Part shown: positions 1-7,702 of the stretch, in pieces
How positions within the stretch are numbered: the stretch's first letter is position 1
Layout: each line of letters opens with the position of its first letter
Source: an uncultured Treponema sp.
GTDB taxonomy: Bacteria; Spirochaetota; Spirochaetia; Treponematales; Treponemataceae
NCBI GenBank assembly: GCA_937901865.1
Contig: CALDID010000088.1
Coordinates: 1-60,041 of the forward strand
Direction of reading: 5' to 3'
Length of the DNA: 60,041 bases
Translations under genes and position numbers: made by a program
Notes under the pieces: generated by a model
Database searches by the model: none
The model's input: only the letters and a program-made list of their open reading frames with translations
What the model was told of the DNA's origin: nothing

Positions 1-2
1 AC

Positions 3-497
3 ATTTGGGACATCGTTACGCTCATCAATTCGGTTGCAGACCAAGCAAAGATTATCGCTTTCAACGCGGAACTTGAGGCTTCGAGCGCGGGCGAGGCGGG
101 AAAGAACTTCCATATCGTTGCGACCGAAATCCGCCGCCTTGCAGACGGCATTATTGACGGTACGAAAGAGATTAAGGCAAGCATCAACGAGATACAACAG
201 AGTTCAGACAGCCTTATTCTTGCGAGTGAAAGCGGCACGGAAAAGATACAAGAAGGCGTGGAAAACGCAAAGAATCTTGAAACCCGCTTTACCAACATCA
301 AGAATGCGTCGGAAATCACCGCAGAAAGCGCAAACGAGATTACAACGATTATTCAGCAGCAAGCGATGTCAACCGAGCAGATTCTTATCACGCTCAAGCA
401 AATCAGCGCGGGTGTAGAAAACTTCGGCGCGGCAACGGAAAATATTTCTAATGCATCTCAGCGATTGAAAGAATTGGCAGAGGGCTTGAATAAATAG
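3..497 (+). CDS. Methyl-accepting chemotaxis protein, C-terminal part (5' end outside window)
   Basis: An open frame enters from the left edge and ends at TAG 495-497, giving 164 visible residues. They cover the cytoplasmic signalling hairpin: the tip segment NAELEASSAGEAGKNFHIVA, then a long heptad-repeat coiled coil ending ISNASQRLKELAEGLNK. The family couples ligand sensing to CheA through CheW. The tip is unlike the usual NAAIEAARAGE consensus but nearly identical, also in DNA, to the same segment of the two MCP genes downstream. These are therefore recent tandem paralogues. The sensor domain lies outside the window. There is no CCA-type or pentapeptide tail. Confidence 0.9.
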   Translation: MWDIVTLINSVADQAKIIAFNAELEASSAGEAGKNFHIVATEIRRLADGIIDGTKEIKASINEIQQSSDSLILASESGTEKIQEGVENAKNLETRFTNIKNASEITAESANEITTIIQQQAMSTEQILITLKQISAGVENFGAATENISNASQRLKELAEGLNK

Positions 498-536
498 CGT
501 TTTTTAGAAAAATGGCTCTCAACGCGCTGAAAGAAA

Positions 537-565
537 TTGACCGATAGGGTAGGAAAAAGTATAAA
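537..565 (+). promoter_or_regulatory. sigma70-type promoter for the MCP at 610
   Basis: TTGACC (537-542), a 17-bp spacer and TATAAA (560-565). It lies in the gap between two MCP genes, with a short 5' UTR and an aggtgg ribosome site before ATG 610. Confidence 0.65.
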
Positions 566-609
566 ATATTTTAGAGCAGGAATTTTTCCTTGTTGATAGG
601 TGGTTTAGT

Positions 610-2397
610 ATGAAAGAGAAGATGTTTTCTTTGAGTTGGAAACAGATTATGGGAATTGTATTGCCGCTGGCGGTGGTTGCGGTGTTCACCTGTGTGTCGT
701 TTACGAATATTATGAACGACATCATCAAAGCAAATGTAAAAGACAAAGCAGAAGAGATGAACAAGAACGTCGAATACGAGGTTCGTCTTGCTTTCGAGCC
801 GCCAGCACAAGCGTTGAGCAGTCTTGTTCCTGTACTGAATCACAATTCAGATGATGAAACCATTCGAATCGTTCTTGCAGCTACAGGTGTTGCATATCCG
901 AATTGCGAGGCGTTCTATTTCGGCTCTGATTTGGATTACGCGGACGGCGGCAAGATGATTTACAGCTATGAAAACCGCCCTAAAAAAGATTATCGGCAGT
1001 CCACACGCGCGTGGTTTCAGGACGCAAAAGAAGCGGGCGGCACTCTTGTTGCGGGAGAGCCGTATATTGGTGCGTCTTCGGGCAAATTGATGGTTTCGTT
1101 CTCTCAAGCGGTTGTCAACGAATACGGTGATTTTGTGGGTGTGGCTTCTTGCGATTTGAACTTGGACACGTTGAGCGATATTGTGCAGAACATCTATCTT
1201 TCTGAGCATACCAAAAGCTTCATTGTTGACGCGAACGGAATGTATCTCACGAACGAGAACAAAAACGCGATTATGAACGATAATTTTTTCGACAGCAATG
1301 AAACGGCAAAGAGCCTTAAGCTCAATGCAAGCGATTATCTTGACGGCTCTGCACACGCTCTCGTGAAAAACGGCAAATTCTTCGCGGTTCGAAAAATCGG
1401 TGCGTCTCCGTGGTTTTCGGTCATCGAAGGTTCTGTGTCAGACTTTACGGGAATGTTCCGCTTCTGGCTTCGCGTGATTCTTGCGATTGTGGCGGTGCTG
1501 ATTGTCGGAAACGTCGTGCTCAACAGCTACAGAATGAATCAGTCAAAGCAGAAAGAAAACAAGGTTTCTGAAAGCCTTATCAGCGAAACGCAGAACCTCG
1601 TGGTTGCCGCAAAGGAAAATGCCGCGACTGCACAAGACCAGAGTGCCGCTGTCAAGGAAATTGTGGCGACAATGGAAGACAACAATTCGCTCACCGAAAC
1701 AATTTCGCAGAAAATCAAAGACGTGGCGAGCATTGCGAACAGCACAAACGGCAACGTTGCCGACGGCGTGCAGTTCCTCGAAGAGAATGTGCGGCAGCTC
1801 GGCGAAATCGAAAATGCGAACAAAGCCACGATTGAGGGCATTAAGGAACTCGGCGGCAAAATCGAAAACATTTGGGATATCGTTACGCTCATCAACAGCG
1901 TTGCAGACCAAGCAAAGATTATCGCGTTCAATGCTGAATTGGAGGCTTCGAGCGCGGGCGAGGCGGGAAAGAACTTCCACATCGTCGCGACCGAAATCCG
2001 TCGCCTTGCCGATGGTATTATCGACAGCACGAAAGAGATAAAAACGAGTATCAGCGAGATTCAGCAGAGCAACGACAGCCTTATTCTTGCGAGCGAAAGC
2101 GGCACGGAGAAGATTCGCGCGGGCGTGGACAATGCACATTCGCTTTCTGAGAAGTTCGAGAGTATCAAGAACGCCAGCGAGATTACGGCGACGAGCAGCA
2201 ACGATATTACGACGATTATCCAACAGCAAGCAATGGCGACCGAGCAGATTCTTATTACGCTCAAGCAAATCAGTGCGGGCGTGGAAAACTTCAGCGCGGC
2301 GACCGAGAATATTTCCAATGCGTCGCAGAACTTGAAGACCCTCGCTGACGACTTGAGGGGCAATATCATCGCTGAGGCAGAGAACGCCGAAGCATAG
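610..2397 (+). CDS. Methyl-accepting chemotaxis protein, dCache sensor
   Basis: 595 residues. Membrane segment 1 is at about 14-34, a periplasmic dCache-type sensor at about 35-280, and membrane segment 2 at about 284-305. The signalling coiled coil follows directly and no HAMP domain is recognisable. The sensor contains Y128-x4-R133-x-W135-F136, then Y152 and D182. This is close to the published dCache amino-acid-binding pattern (Y, R, W, Y, Y, D, with one Tyr replaced by Phe), so an amino-acid ligand is a reasonable inference. The tip carries NAELEASSAGEAG. Start ATG 610 follows a ggtgg site and its own promoter. It is the second of three tandem paralogues. Confidence 0.93.
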   Translation: MKEKMFSLSWKQIMGIVLPLAVVAVFTCVSFTNIMNDIIKANVKDKAEEMNKNVEYEVRLAFEPPAQALSSLVPVLNHNSDDETIRIVLAATGVAYPNCEAFYFGSDLDYADGGKMIYSYENRPKKDYRQSTRAWFQDAKEAGGTLVAGEPYIGASSGKLMVSFSQAVVNEYGDFVGVASCDLNLDTLSDIVQNIYLSEHTKSFIVDANGMYLTNENKNAIMNDNFFDSNETAKSLKLNASDYLDGSAHALVKNGKFFAVRKIGASPWFSVIEGSVSDFTGMFRFWLRVILAIVAVLIVGNVVLNSYRMNQSKQKENKVSESLISETQNLVVAAKENAATAQDQSAAVKEIVATMEDNNSLTETISQKIKDVASIANSTNGNVADGVQFLEENVRQLGEIENANKATIEGIKELGGKIENIWDIVTLINSVADQAKIIAFNAELEASSAGEAGKNFHIVATEIRRLADGIIDSTKEIKTSISEIQQSNDSLILASESGTEKIRAGVDNAHSLSEKFESIKNASEITATSSNDITTIIQQQAMATEQILITLKQISAGVENFSAATENISNASQNLKTLADDLRGNIIAEAENAEA

Positions 2398-2415
2398 CCG
2401 TTGAGTGCGGATTGC

Positions 2416-2688
2416 CTGCAATTCATTGCGGAGTGTCGGCAATTCGTTGCGGAGCGTCGGCAAAGCATTGCGGAGCGTCGGCAATTCAATGCGGAACGTT
2501 GGCAAAGCATTGCGAGCGCTTGGCAAAGCATTGCGGAGAGCTGGCAATTCATTGCGGAGTGTCGGCAAAGCATTGCGAAGTGTCGGCAAAGCATTGCGAA
2601 GTGTCGGCAAAGCATTGCGAAGTGTCGGCAATCCGTTGCGGAGCGTCGGCAATTCAATGCGATGAGCTGGCGAAGCATTTGGGAGAGA
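2416..2688 (+). repeat. 21-bp tandem repeat, 13 units
   Basis: Thirteen imperfect copies of a 21-bp unit built around ggcaaagcattgcggagtgt follow 18 bp after the MCP stop. Several central copies are identical. Because 21 is divisible by three and the unit lacks stops, several frames stay open. One frame, from TTG 2401, encodes heptads of the type RQSIAEC and runs into the antitoxin at 2704. Each unit contains a short GCAA/TTGC inverted repeat. I see no ribosome site for the repeat-coded peptide and treat the repeat as probably non-coding. Confidence 0.85.
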
Positions 2689-2703
2689 GAGGAGAAGAGA
2701 AGA

Positions 2704-2937
2704 ATGGAGATAAACAGAATGGAAGAAGCCCCCGTAGCGAGTGTGAGAGGATTTATTCAGGGAAACACCGTTGTGGCGGACACAAAAGAACTGGAAGCGT
2801 TCAACGGGTATGAAATAGAGATTCGCGTTTTGGACAAAAAGGCGATGGACTACCGTGAAGCGTGTGAGGCAATGAGAAAATTTCGAGGCTCTGGCATTTG
2901 GGAGGGAAATCTTGACGAAATGCGGGAGTGCAGATAA
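2704..2937 (+). CDS. Orphan antitoxin-like small protein (VapB/Phd-type)
   Basis: 77 residues from ATG 2704, preceded by a purine-rich gagaggagaagagaaga site. The N-terminal half (EEAPVASVRGFIQGNTVVA) looks like a small DNA-binding beta-rich antitoxin. The C-terminal half (AMRKFRGSGIWEGNLDEMRE) resembles the toxin-wrapping tail of antitoxins that pair with PIN nucleases. Its stop overlaps an ATG (TAATG, 2935-2939), the coupling expected for a toxin gene, but that frame closes after 16 codons. It lies between two MCP genes. Family assignment is by motif memory only. Confidence 0.55.
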   Translation: MEINRMEEAPVASVRGFIQGNTVVADTKELEAFNGYEIEIRVLDKKAMDYREACEAMRKFRGSGIWEGNLDEMRECR

Positions 2938-2990
2938 TGGACAGGGATTTTGAAGCGATGTGTTCTCATTCTAAGTTGCGCAAATTTTAG
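2937..2990 (+). pseudogene. Possible remnant of a PIN-domain toxin gene
   Basis: An ATG overlapping the antitoxin stop opens a frame that ends at TAG 2988-2990 and encodes MDRDFEAMCSHSKLRKF. The beginning resembles the C-terminal strand of VapC-type toxins (RDFE followed by a short leucine-lysine stretch). An internal deletion that joined the start region to the last codons would explain this. The match is short, so the call is tentative. Confidence 0.3.
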
Positions 2991-3002
2991 GGAGGAGCAA
3001 TA

Positions 3003-4802
3003 GTGAAGAATAACGAGAATGGCGAGAAGAAATTTGTTTTTTCTCTTGGGTGGAAGCAGGTTGCAGAGATTATTCTGCCGCTGGCAGTGGTCGCGATATT
3101 TACCTGCGTGTCGTTTGTGAATATCGTCAATGATATTATCAGGGCAAATACAATTCGCGTTGCTGATGAGCTCAATCAAAAGGTTGAATACGAGGTGCGA
3201 TTGCAGTTTGAGCCGCCCGTGTTCGCGGTGAATACGCTCGGCTTTGCGCTTTCAAAATCGCAAGATGATGACGACGTGCTTAATCTGTTGCAGGCGACAT
3301 CGTTTCAGTATCCGCAGTGTGAAGTTTTCTATTACGCCTCTATAGAAAGCCCTGCTGATGGCGGTCGTTTTATCTTGAGCAATGATGATTTAGTTCCAGA
3401 GGGATTTGACCATACGCAGCGAGATTGGTTTTTGAATGCGCTGGAAGAAGGCGGCGGAGTGTATATTTCAGAGCCGTATGTTTCCGCTTCTGCTACGAAT
3501 ACGGTTTGCGTTACTTTTTCTCGCGTGGTATTTGATGAATATGGCGACGAAGTTGGCGTTGTAGGCACGGATTTGGCGTTGAACAATCTTTCGGACGTGA
3601 TTTCTATGATGAATCTTTCGCCGAATACGCTCGTGAATATCGTGGACAGACAGGGGCTGTATCTGACAAACAAAGATTCTTCAAAGTTGTTGAACAATAG
3701 CTATTTTGAAGACACGAAAATCGACAAGAAAAAGTACGATTACCTGAATTATCTGGACGGCATTGAAAAGGCGTTTGTGCAGGGCAATCATTTTTATGCA
3801 GTGCGCAAAATCGGCGTAACGCAGTGGTTCTCGGTTATTGAAGGACCTATTTCCGACTTTACAGGCAGTTTCAAGATGTGGCTGCGCGTGATTTTGGCGA
3901 TTGTCGCGCTTTTGATTGCTGGCAATGTGTTCTTGAACGGCACGCGAATGAACAAGACGAAGCAGAAAGAAAACAAGGTGTCTGAAAAGCTGTTGAGCGA
4001 AACGCAGAATCTTGCTGTTGCGTCCAAGGAAAACGCCGCGACTGCGCAAGACCAGAGTGCTGCGGTCAAGGAAATTGTGGCGACGATGGAAGACAACAAT
4101 TCGCTTTCGGAGAATATCGCGCAGAAAATCAAGGACGTGGCAGGCGTGGCGGGCAAAACGAGCGCGGACGTTGTGGACGGCGTGAAGTATCTTGAAGAGA
4201 ACGTGGCGCAATTACGCGAGATTGCCAAGGCAAACGATACGACGATTGACGGAATTAAGGCGTTGGGCGAGAAAATCGAGAACATTTGGGACATCGTTAC
4301 GCTCATCAATTCGGTTGCAGACCAAGCAAAGATTATTGCTTTCAACGCGGAACTTGAGGCTAGTAGCGCGGGCGAGGCGGGAAAGAATTTCCACATCGTC
4401 GCGACGGAGATTCGACGTTTGGCGGACGGCATTATTGACGGCACGAAAGAGATTAAGGCGAGTATCAACGAGATTCAGCAGAGCAGCGACAGTCTTATTC
4501 TTGCGAGCGAAAGCGGCACTGAAAAGATTACCAATGGCTATGAGAATGCGAAGAGCCTTGAGGCGCGATTTGAGAGCATTAAGAATGCAAGCGAGATTAC
4601 AGCAGACAGTGCAGGCGAAATCACGACGATTATGCAGCAGCAGTCTATGGCAAGCGAGCAAATGCTTATCACGTTGCGGCAAATTGCGGCAGGTGTAGAA
4701 AACTTTACTGCCGCAACGGAGAACATTTCTAATGCGTCGCAGAACCTCAAGGCAATTGCTTGTGAGCTGACAGAGAAAAAATCCGACACGGAGGAAGTAT
4801 GA
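3003..4802 (+). CDS. Methyl-accepting chemotaxis protein, first gene of the chemosensory operon
   Basis: 599 residues from GTG 3003, with ggagg 8 nt upstream. The first membrane segment is near residues 17-38, a dCache-type sensor follows, and the second membrane segment is near 288-310. The signalling coil follows without a recognisable HAMP domain. The sensor has F(DHTQ)RDWF, PYVSAS and GTDLAL. This is the amino-acid-binding arrangement with the first Tyr changed to Phe, so the ligand may differ from that of the gene at 610. The tip is again NAELEASSAGEAG. Its stop overlaps the next start (ATGA, 4799-4802), which ties it to cheW and suggests it is the dedicated receptor of this array. Confidence 0.93.
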   Translation: MKNNENGEKKFVFSLGWKQVAEIILPLAVVAIFTCVSFVNIVNDIIRANTIRVADELNQKVEYEVRLQFEPPVFAVNTLGFALSKSQDDDDVLNLLQATSFQYPQCEVFYYASIESPADGGRFILSNDDLVPEGFDHTQRDWFLNALEEGGGVYISEPYVSASATNTVCVTFSRVVFDEYGDEVGVVGTDLALNNLSDVISMMNLSPNTLVNIVDRQGLYLTNKDSSKLLNNSYFEDTKIDKKKYDYLNYLDGIEKAFVQGNHFYAVRKIGVTQWFSVIEGPISDFTGSFKMWLRVILAIVALLIAGNVFLNGTRMNKTKQKENKVSEKLLSETQNLAVASKENAATAQDQSAAVKEIVATMEDNNSLSENIAQKIKDVAGVAGKTSADVVDGVKYLEENVAQLREIAKANDTTIDGIKALGEKIENIWDIVTLINSVADQAKIIAFNAELEASSAGEAGKNFHIVATEIRRLADGIIDGTKEIKASINEIQQSSDSLILASESGTEKITNGYENAKSLEARFESIKNASEITADSAGEITTIMQQQSMASEQMLITLRQIAAGVENFTAATENISNASQNLKAIACELTEKKSDTEEV

Positions 4803-5302
4803 ACGAAGATATAATTGAGCAAATCGGGGCGGAAAACACAAGCGAAGAAGAGGTTGTCGAAGAAAAAAAAATGACGACGTGGCTTATTTTTTCGATGGCA
4901 AAGAAAAAATACGCCATTCGCTCCGCCGACGTGCTGGAGATTATCCGCGATGTGTCGGTGTATCGCCTGCCGTTTATGCCGCAGTACATCGAAGGCGTGC
5001 TAAACAGAAGAGGCGACCCGTTCACCGTGATTAACCCGCGCGCGCTCATCGGAGAAACAGACACCACGCCGCCTGAAGAACCGCTGTTTTTGATTCTCAA
5101 GCGCGATGATGACCAGCTTTCTCTGCACATTTCTGATATTCTGTTTTTTACGGAAATGAGCGAAGACAATTTGAACTTGATTCCCGGAAGCAACGAGGAA
5201 GGCTTTTTCCTCGGCACTTTGGGCTATGGCGGCGATGAAATTCCTGCATTGAATCCGAATGCTTTTGAACTATTGATAAGGAAAGACCTTGGAAGCGCAT
5301 AA
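4799..5302 (+). CDS. cheW: CheW coupling protein
   Basis: 167 residues. An acidic N-terminal extension of about 22 residues precedes a CheW/SH3-like fold: WLIFSMAKKKYAIRSADVLE, then RLPFMPQYIEGVLNRRG and the P-x-x-x-x-NPRALIG strand. CheW links MCP tips to CheA. Start ATG 4799 overlaps the upstream MCP stop by 4 nt, and the 3' end overlaps the next gene by 14 nt, so translation is probably coupled. The conserved YIEGVLNRRG segment is intact, so it should be functional. Confidence 0.9.
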   Translation: MNEDIIEQIGAENTSEEEVVEEKKMTTWLIFSMAKKKYAIRSADVLEIIRDVSVYRLPFMPQYIEGVLNRRGDPFTVINPRALIGETDTTPPEEPLFLILKRDDDQLSLHISDILFFTEMSEDNLNLIPGSNEEGFFLGTLGYGGDEIPALNPNAFELLIRKDLGSA

Positions 5303-5810
5303 TCATTTTACTTGCATTGCTTACGATACTGTTGAATTCGTGATTCAGAGCAAATATGTTGTGTCTGGCGTGTATTTGGATATGGAACGCGACGTGCCGA
5401 ACGTGGTGTTTAATCGCGAAACGTTGCCTCACATTCATATCGGTTCATTGCTCGAAGAACAGTTTTTGTGCAAGTCGCTCGAAAATTACAATGTTGTTCT
5501 CATTATGAATAAGCGTGATTTCGCCAAAGACGTGTGCCGAAAAATCGTGGATTACACAACGACGGCATTCCCCGCGAGCGGAAACCTTGCGCTTTCGGTG
5601 AACAGTTCGATTTCAAGCAAGATTATAGATATTGCATCTCTTCGCTTAATCCCTGACAGCATAAGAGCGCGACAGAGCGAGTGCGGCGTGTGTGCAATAG
5701 GATTTTCTACAGACGGAAAAGTGGGAAAACCGTTCAAGAAGCGTCTATTGATTTCGCCCGACAATCTTCTGCGCAAGTTTTTTGCAACAGGATTGATAAA
5801 ATCAAAGTGA
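5289..5810 (+). CDS. Divergent CheW-like protein
   Basis: 173 residues from TTG 5289, which follows an aaggaaag site inside the 3' end of cheW. Overall strand spacing looks CheW-like: FVIQSKYVVSGVY, then LPHIHIGSLLEE and NYNVVLIMNKRDFAK. The arginine-bearing receptor/kinase contact region of cheW is not conserved. It may be a second coupling or scaffold protein for the same array, or a module that competes with CheW. Position between cheW and cheB, 12 nt before cheB, supports a chemosensory role. The assignment is by position and weak pattern, not by a clear domain match. Confidence 0.55.
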   Translation: MEAHNHFTCIAYDTVEFVIQSKYVVSGVYLDMERDVPNVVFNRETLPHIHIGSLLEEQFLCKSLENYNVVLIMNKRDFAKDVCRKIVDYTTTAFPASGNLALSVNSSISSKIIDIASLRLIPDSIRARQSECGVCAIGFSTDGKVGKPFKKRLLISPDNLLRKFFATGLIKSK

Positions 5811-5822
5811 GGTTGTGAGAAA

Positions 5823-6827
5823 ATGAAAGTAATTATTGCAGACGATTCGGCTGTTATTAGGGCAATTCTTGACCAAAATCTAACGAAATATCCCGATGTC
5901 GAGATTATCGCTTCCGTGTCAAACGGGCGGCGCGCAGTTCAGGCTGCCCGTGGCGAACACATTGATGCGGTCATCAGCGATATTGATATGCCCGAAATGA
6001 CGGGGCTTGAAGCAGCAAAAATTCTTTCGAGCGAATTGCACGTTCCTGTTCTGATTCTCTCCGAAAACGAAAACAAGAGAATCGAGGCAAAACACGCAGG
6101 AGCCGCAGAATTTCTTGCAAAACCGCCGCTCAACAGTTATACAAAAGAATTTTTTGACAAATTATTCGATGTGCTCAAAAAAATCGTTTCGGAATCACCC
6201 ACCAGCCGAAATGGCACCCGTGAAACAAAACGCACCTGCGAATTTTCAGGCAAACCCAAAATTTTGTGCTTGGGCGCGTCAACGGGCGGTCCTTCAGCGG
6301 TAGCAGAGGTGCTTCGCGGGCTGGGCAATAATTTCCCGCTTCCGATTTTGTACGCACAGCACATTGAAATCGGGGCTGACAAAACGATGTCCGAATGGTT
6401 TTCGAGCGTTTGCCACAATATTCAGGTCAAACTCGCAGAAAACGGCGAGGAAGCAAAGGCGGGCATTGTGTATATGGCTCCTGCCGATACCCATTTGGTG
6501 ATTGATTATGTAAAATCAAGCGGAAATCCTATATTAAGGCTGTCTGACGAACCCCCAGAGCGTTTTTTGCGTCCTGCAGTCAATAAACTTTTTCGCAGTG
6601 CGGCACAGTTTTATAAAAAGACGTGCCTTGCGGTCTTACTGACGGGAATGGGAAGAGATGGTGCTGATGGTTGTAAGGTCATTTGTGAGAAAGGTGGGTG
6701 GACCATTGTAGAAGATAAATCTACTTGTGCTGTCTTTGGAATGCCAGCGGCGGCCATAGAGGTTGGAGGTGCAAAAGAAGTTTTGCCGCGTGGCGAAATC
6801 GCAAATCGCATAAGGGAGTTAGTTTAA
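5823..6827 (+). CDS. cheB: CheB receptor methylesterase with receiver domain
   Basis: 334 residues. The receiver at about 1-120 has the DDS acid pair, phospho-acceptor D53 (ISDIDMPEMTG), a Ser at the switch position (LILSEN) and K100. The methylesterase at about 145-334 has nucleophile S153 in GASTGGP, H180 in YAQHIE and D279 in GMGRDGA, so the catalytic triad is complete. It removes methyl or amide groups from MCP glutamates. It starts 12 nt after the CheW-like gene with a gaggttgtgag site. Its stop overlaps the cheR start as TAATG (6825-6829). Confidence 0.95.
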   Translation: MKVIIADDSAVIRAILDQNLTKYPDVEIIASVSNGRRAVQAARGEHIDAVISDIDMPEMTGLEAAKILSSELHVPVLILSENENKRIEAKHAGAAEFLAKPPLNSYTKEFFDKLFDVLKKIVSESPTSRNGTRETKRTCEFSGKPKILCLGASTGGPSAVAEVLRGLGNNFPLPILYAQHIEIGADKTMSEWFSSVCHNIQVKLAENGEEAKAGIVYMAPADTHLVIDYVKSSGNPILRLSDEPPERFLRPAVNKLFRSAAQFYKKTCLAVLLTGMGRDGADGCKVICEKGGWTIVEDKSTCAVFGMPAAAIEVGGAKEVLPRGEIANRIRELV

Positions 6828-7702
6828 TGCATATAAGTGACATCGACCTTAATAGTATCATACAACTTGTAACGCAGCGCACTGGAATAATTCCAAGGGC
6901 GAGTCATCGAGAAGGAATAAGAAGTTATGTCGAGAAGATTCTCTCTGCAAAGAATTATTCTGTACAAAAATATCTCTCTTCCGTTATGACGGACAAAGCA
7001 TTATTCACGGAGCTTGTGAATGAAAGCACTGTAAACGAAACGTATTTTTTTAGAGAAGAGAAACAGTTTTCTCTTTTGCGCAATAGACTTTTTCCAATGT
7101 GGAAAGCTCTTAATGGTTCAAAGACGATAAAAATTTGGAGTGCAGCTTGTTCTTATGGAGAAGAGGCATATTCATTAGCTCTTTTAGCCCGTGCTTGTGG
7201 GGTGAATTATTCGATAATCGCAAGCGACATAAACTCTGAAGTGCTGGAACATTGTGCAAAAGGCACGTTTCTTGTTTCTTCTATACGGCAGGTTGATGGC
7301 GTTCAATTCAAACCGCTTTTGACTCCGTATATAAAAGCTGACGGAAAAGTTGTTTTTCCAAGCGAGATAACAAGCACTATTGCCACAAGAAAGATAAATC
7401 TGTCTATGATAGATTCTTTTGAAATGGATAGCTTGTTGCCTAAGAATCAGGATATAATATTTTTGCGTAATGTATTTATATATTTTAATCAGGATTTGCG
7501 CTCTAGAATCTTGCATACGATTGCTCAAAAATGCCTTGCAGACGGCGGCGTTTTATTTGTGTCGATGAGTGAGATAGCGCAATTAGATTCAAGCATAATG
7601 CCTCCTTCATTTAAAAAGGAGATGGACGGTAGCGTGTTTTATTTTCATAAACAAACAACTGAAGGGGGAGGAATAAAATCTTATGGCAAAAATCTCTGCT
7701 GA
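6827..7702 (+). CDS. cheR: CheR receptor methyltransferase
   Basis: 291 residues from ATG 6827. A longer in-frame start exists upstream, but the TAATG overlap with cheB and gggag upstream favour this one. Family marks are STVNETYFFREEKQF, the S-adenosylmethionine loop WSAACSYGEEAYSLA, ASDINSEVLEHC and the catalytic-region NVFIYFN. No C-terminal pentapeptide-binding or TPR extension is visible. It methylates MCP glutamates opposite to CheB. Its last 20 nt overlap the cheA start. Confidence 0.95.
   Translation: MHISDIDLNSIIQLVTQRTGIIPRASHREGIRSYVEKILSAKNYSVQKYLSSVMTDKALFTELVNESTVNETYFFREEKQFSLLRNRLFPMWKALNGSKTIKIWSAACSYGEEAYSLALLARACGVNYSIIASDINSEVLEHCAKGTFLVSSIRQVDGVQFKPLLTPYIKADGKVVFPSEITSTIATRKINLSMIDSFEMDSLLPKNQDIIFLRNVFIYFNQDLRSRILHTIAQKCLADGGVLFVSMSEIAQLDSSIMPPSFKKEMDGSVFYFHKQTTEGGGIKSYGKNLC

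Noticed and set aside
1543..2678. Long minus-strand frames across the MCP and the 21-bp repeat
   Set aside because: They are antisense to a clear MCP and translate the repeat (PTLRNAL type units), with no ribosome site.
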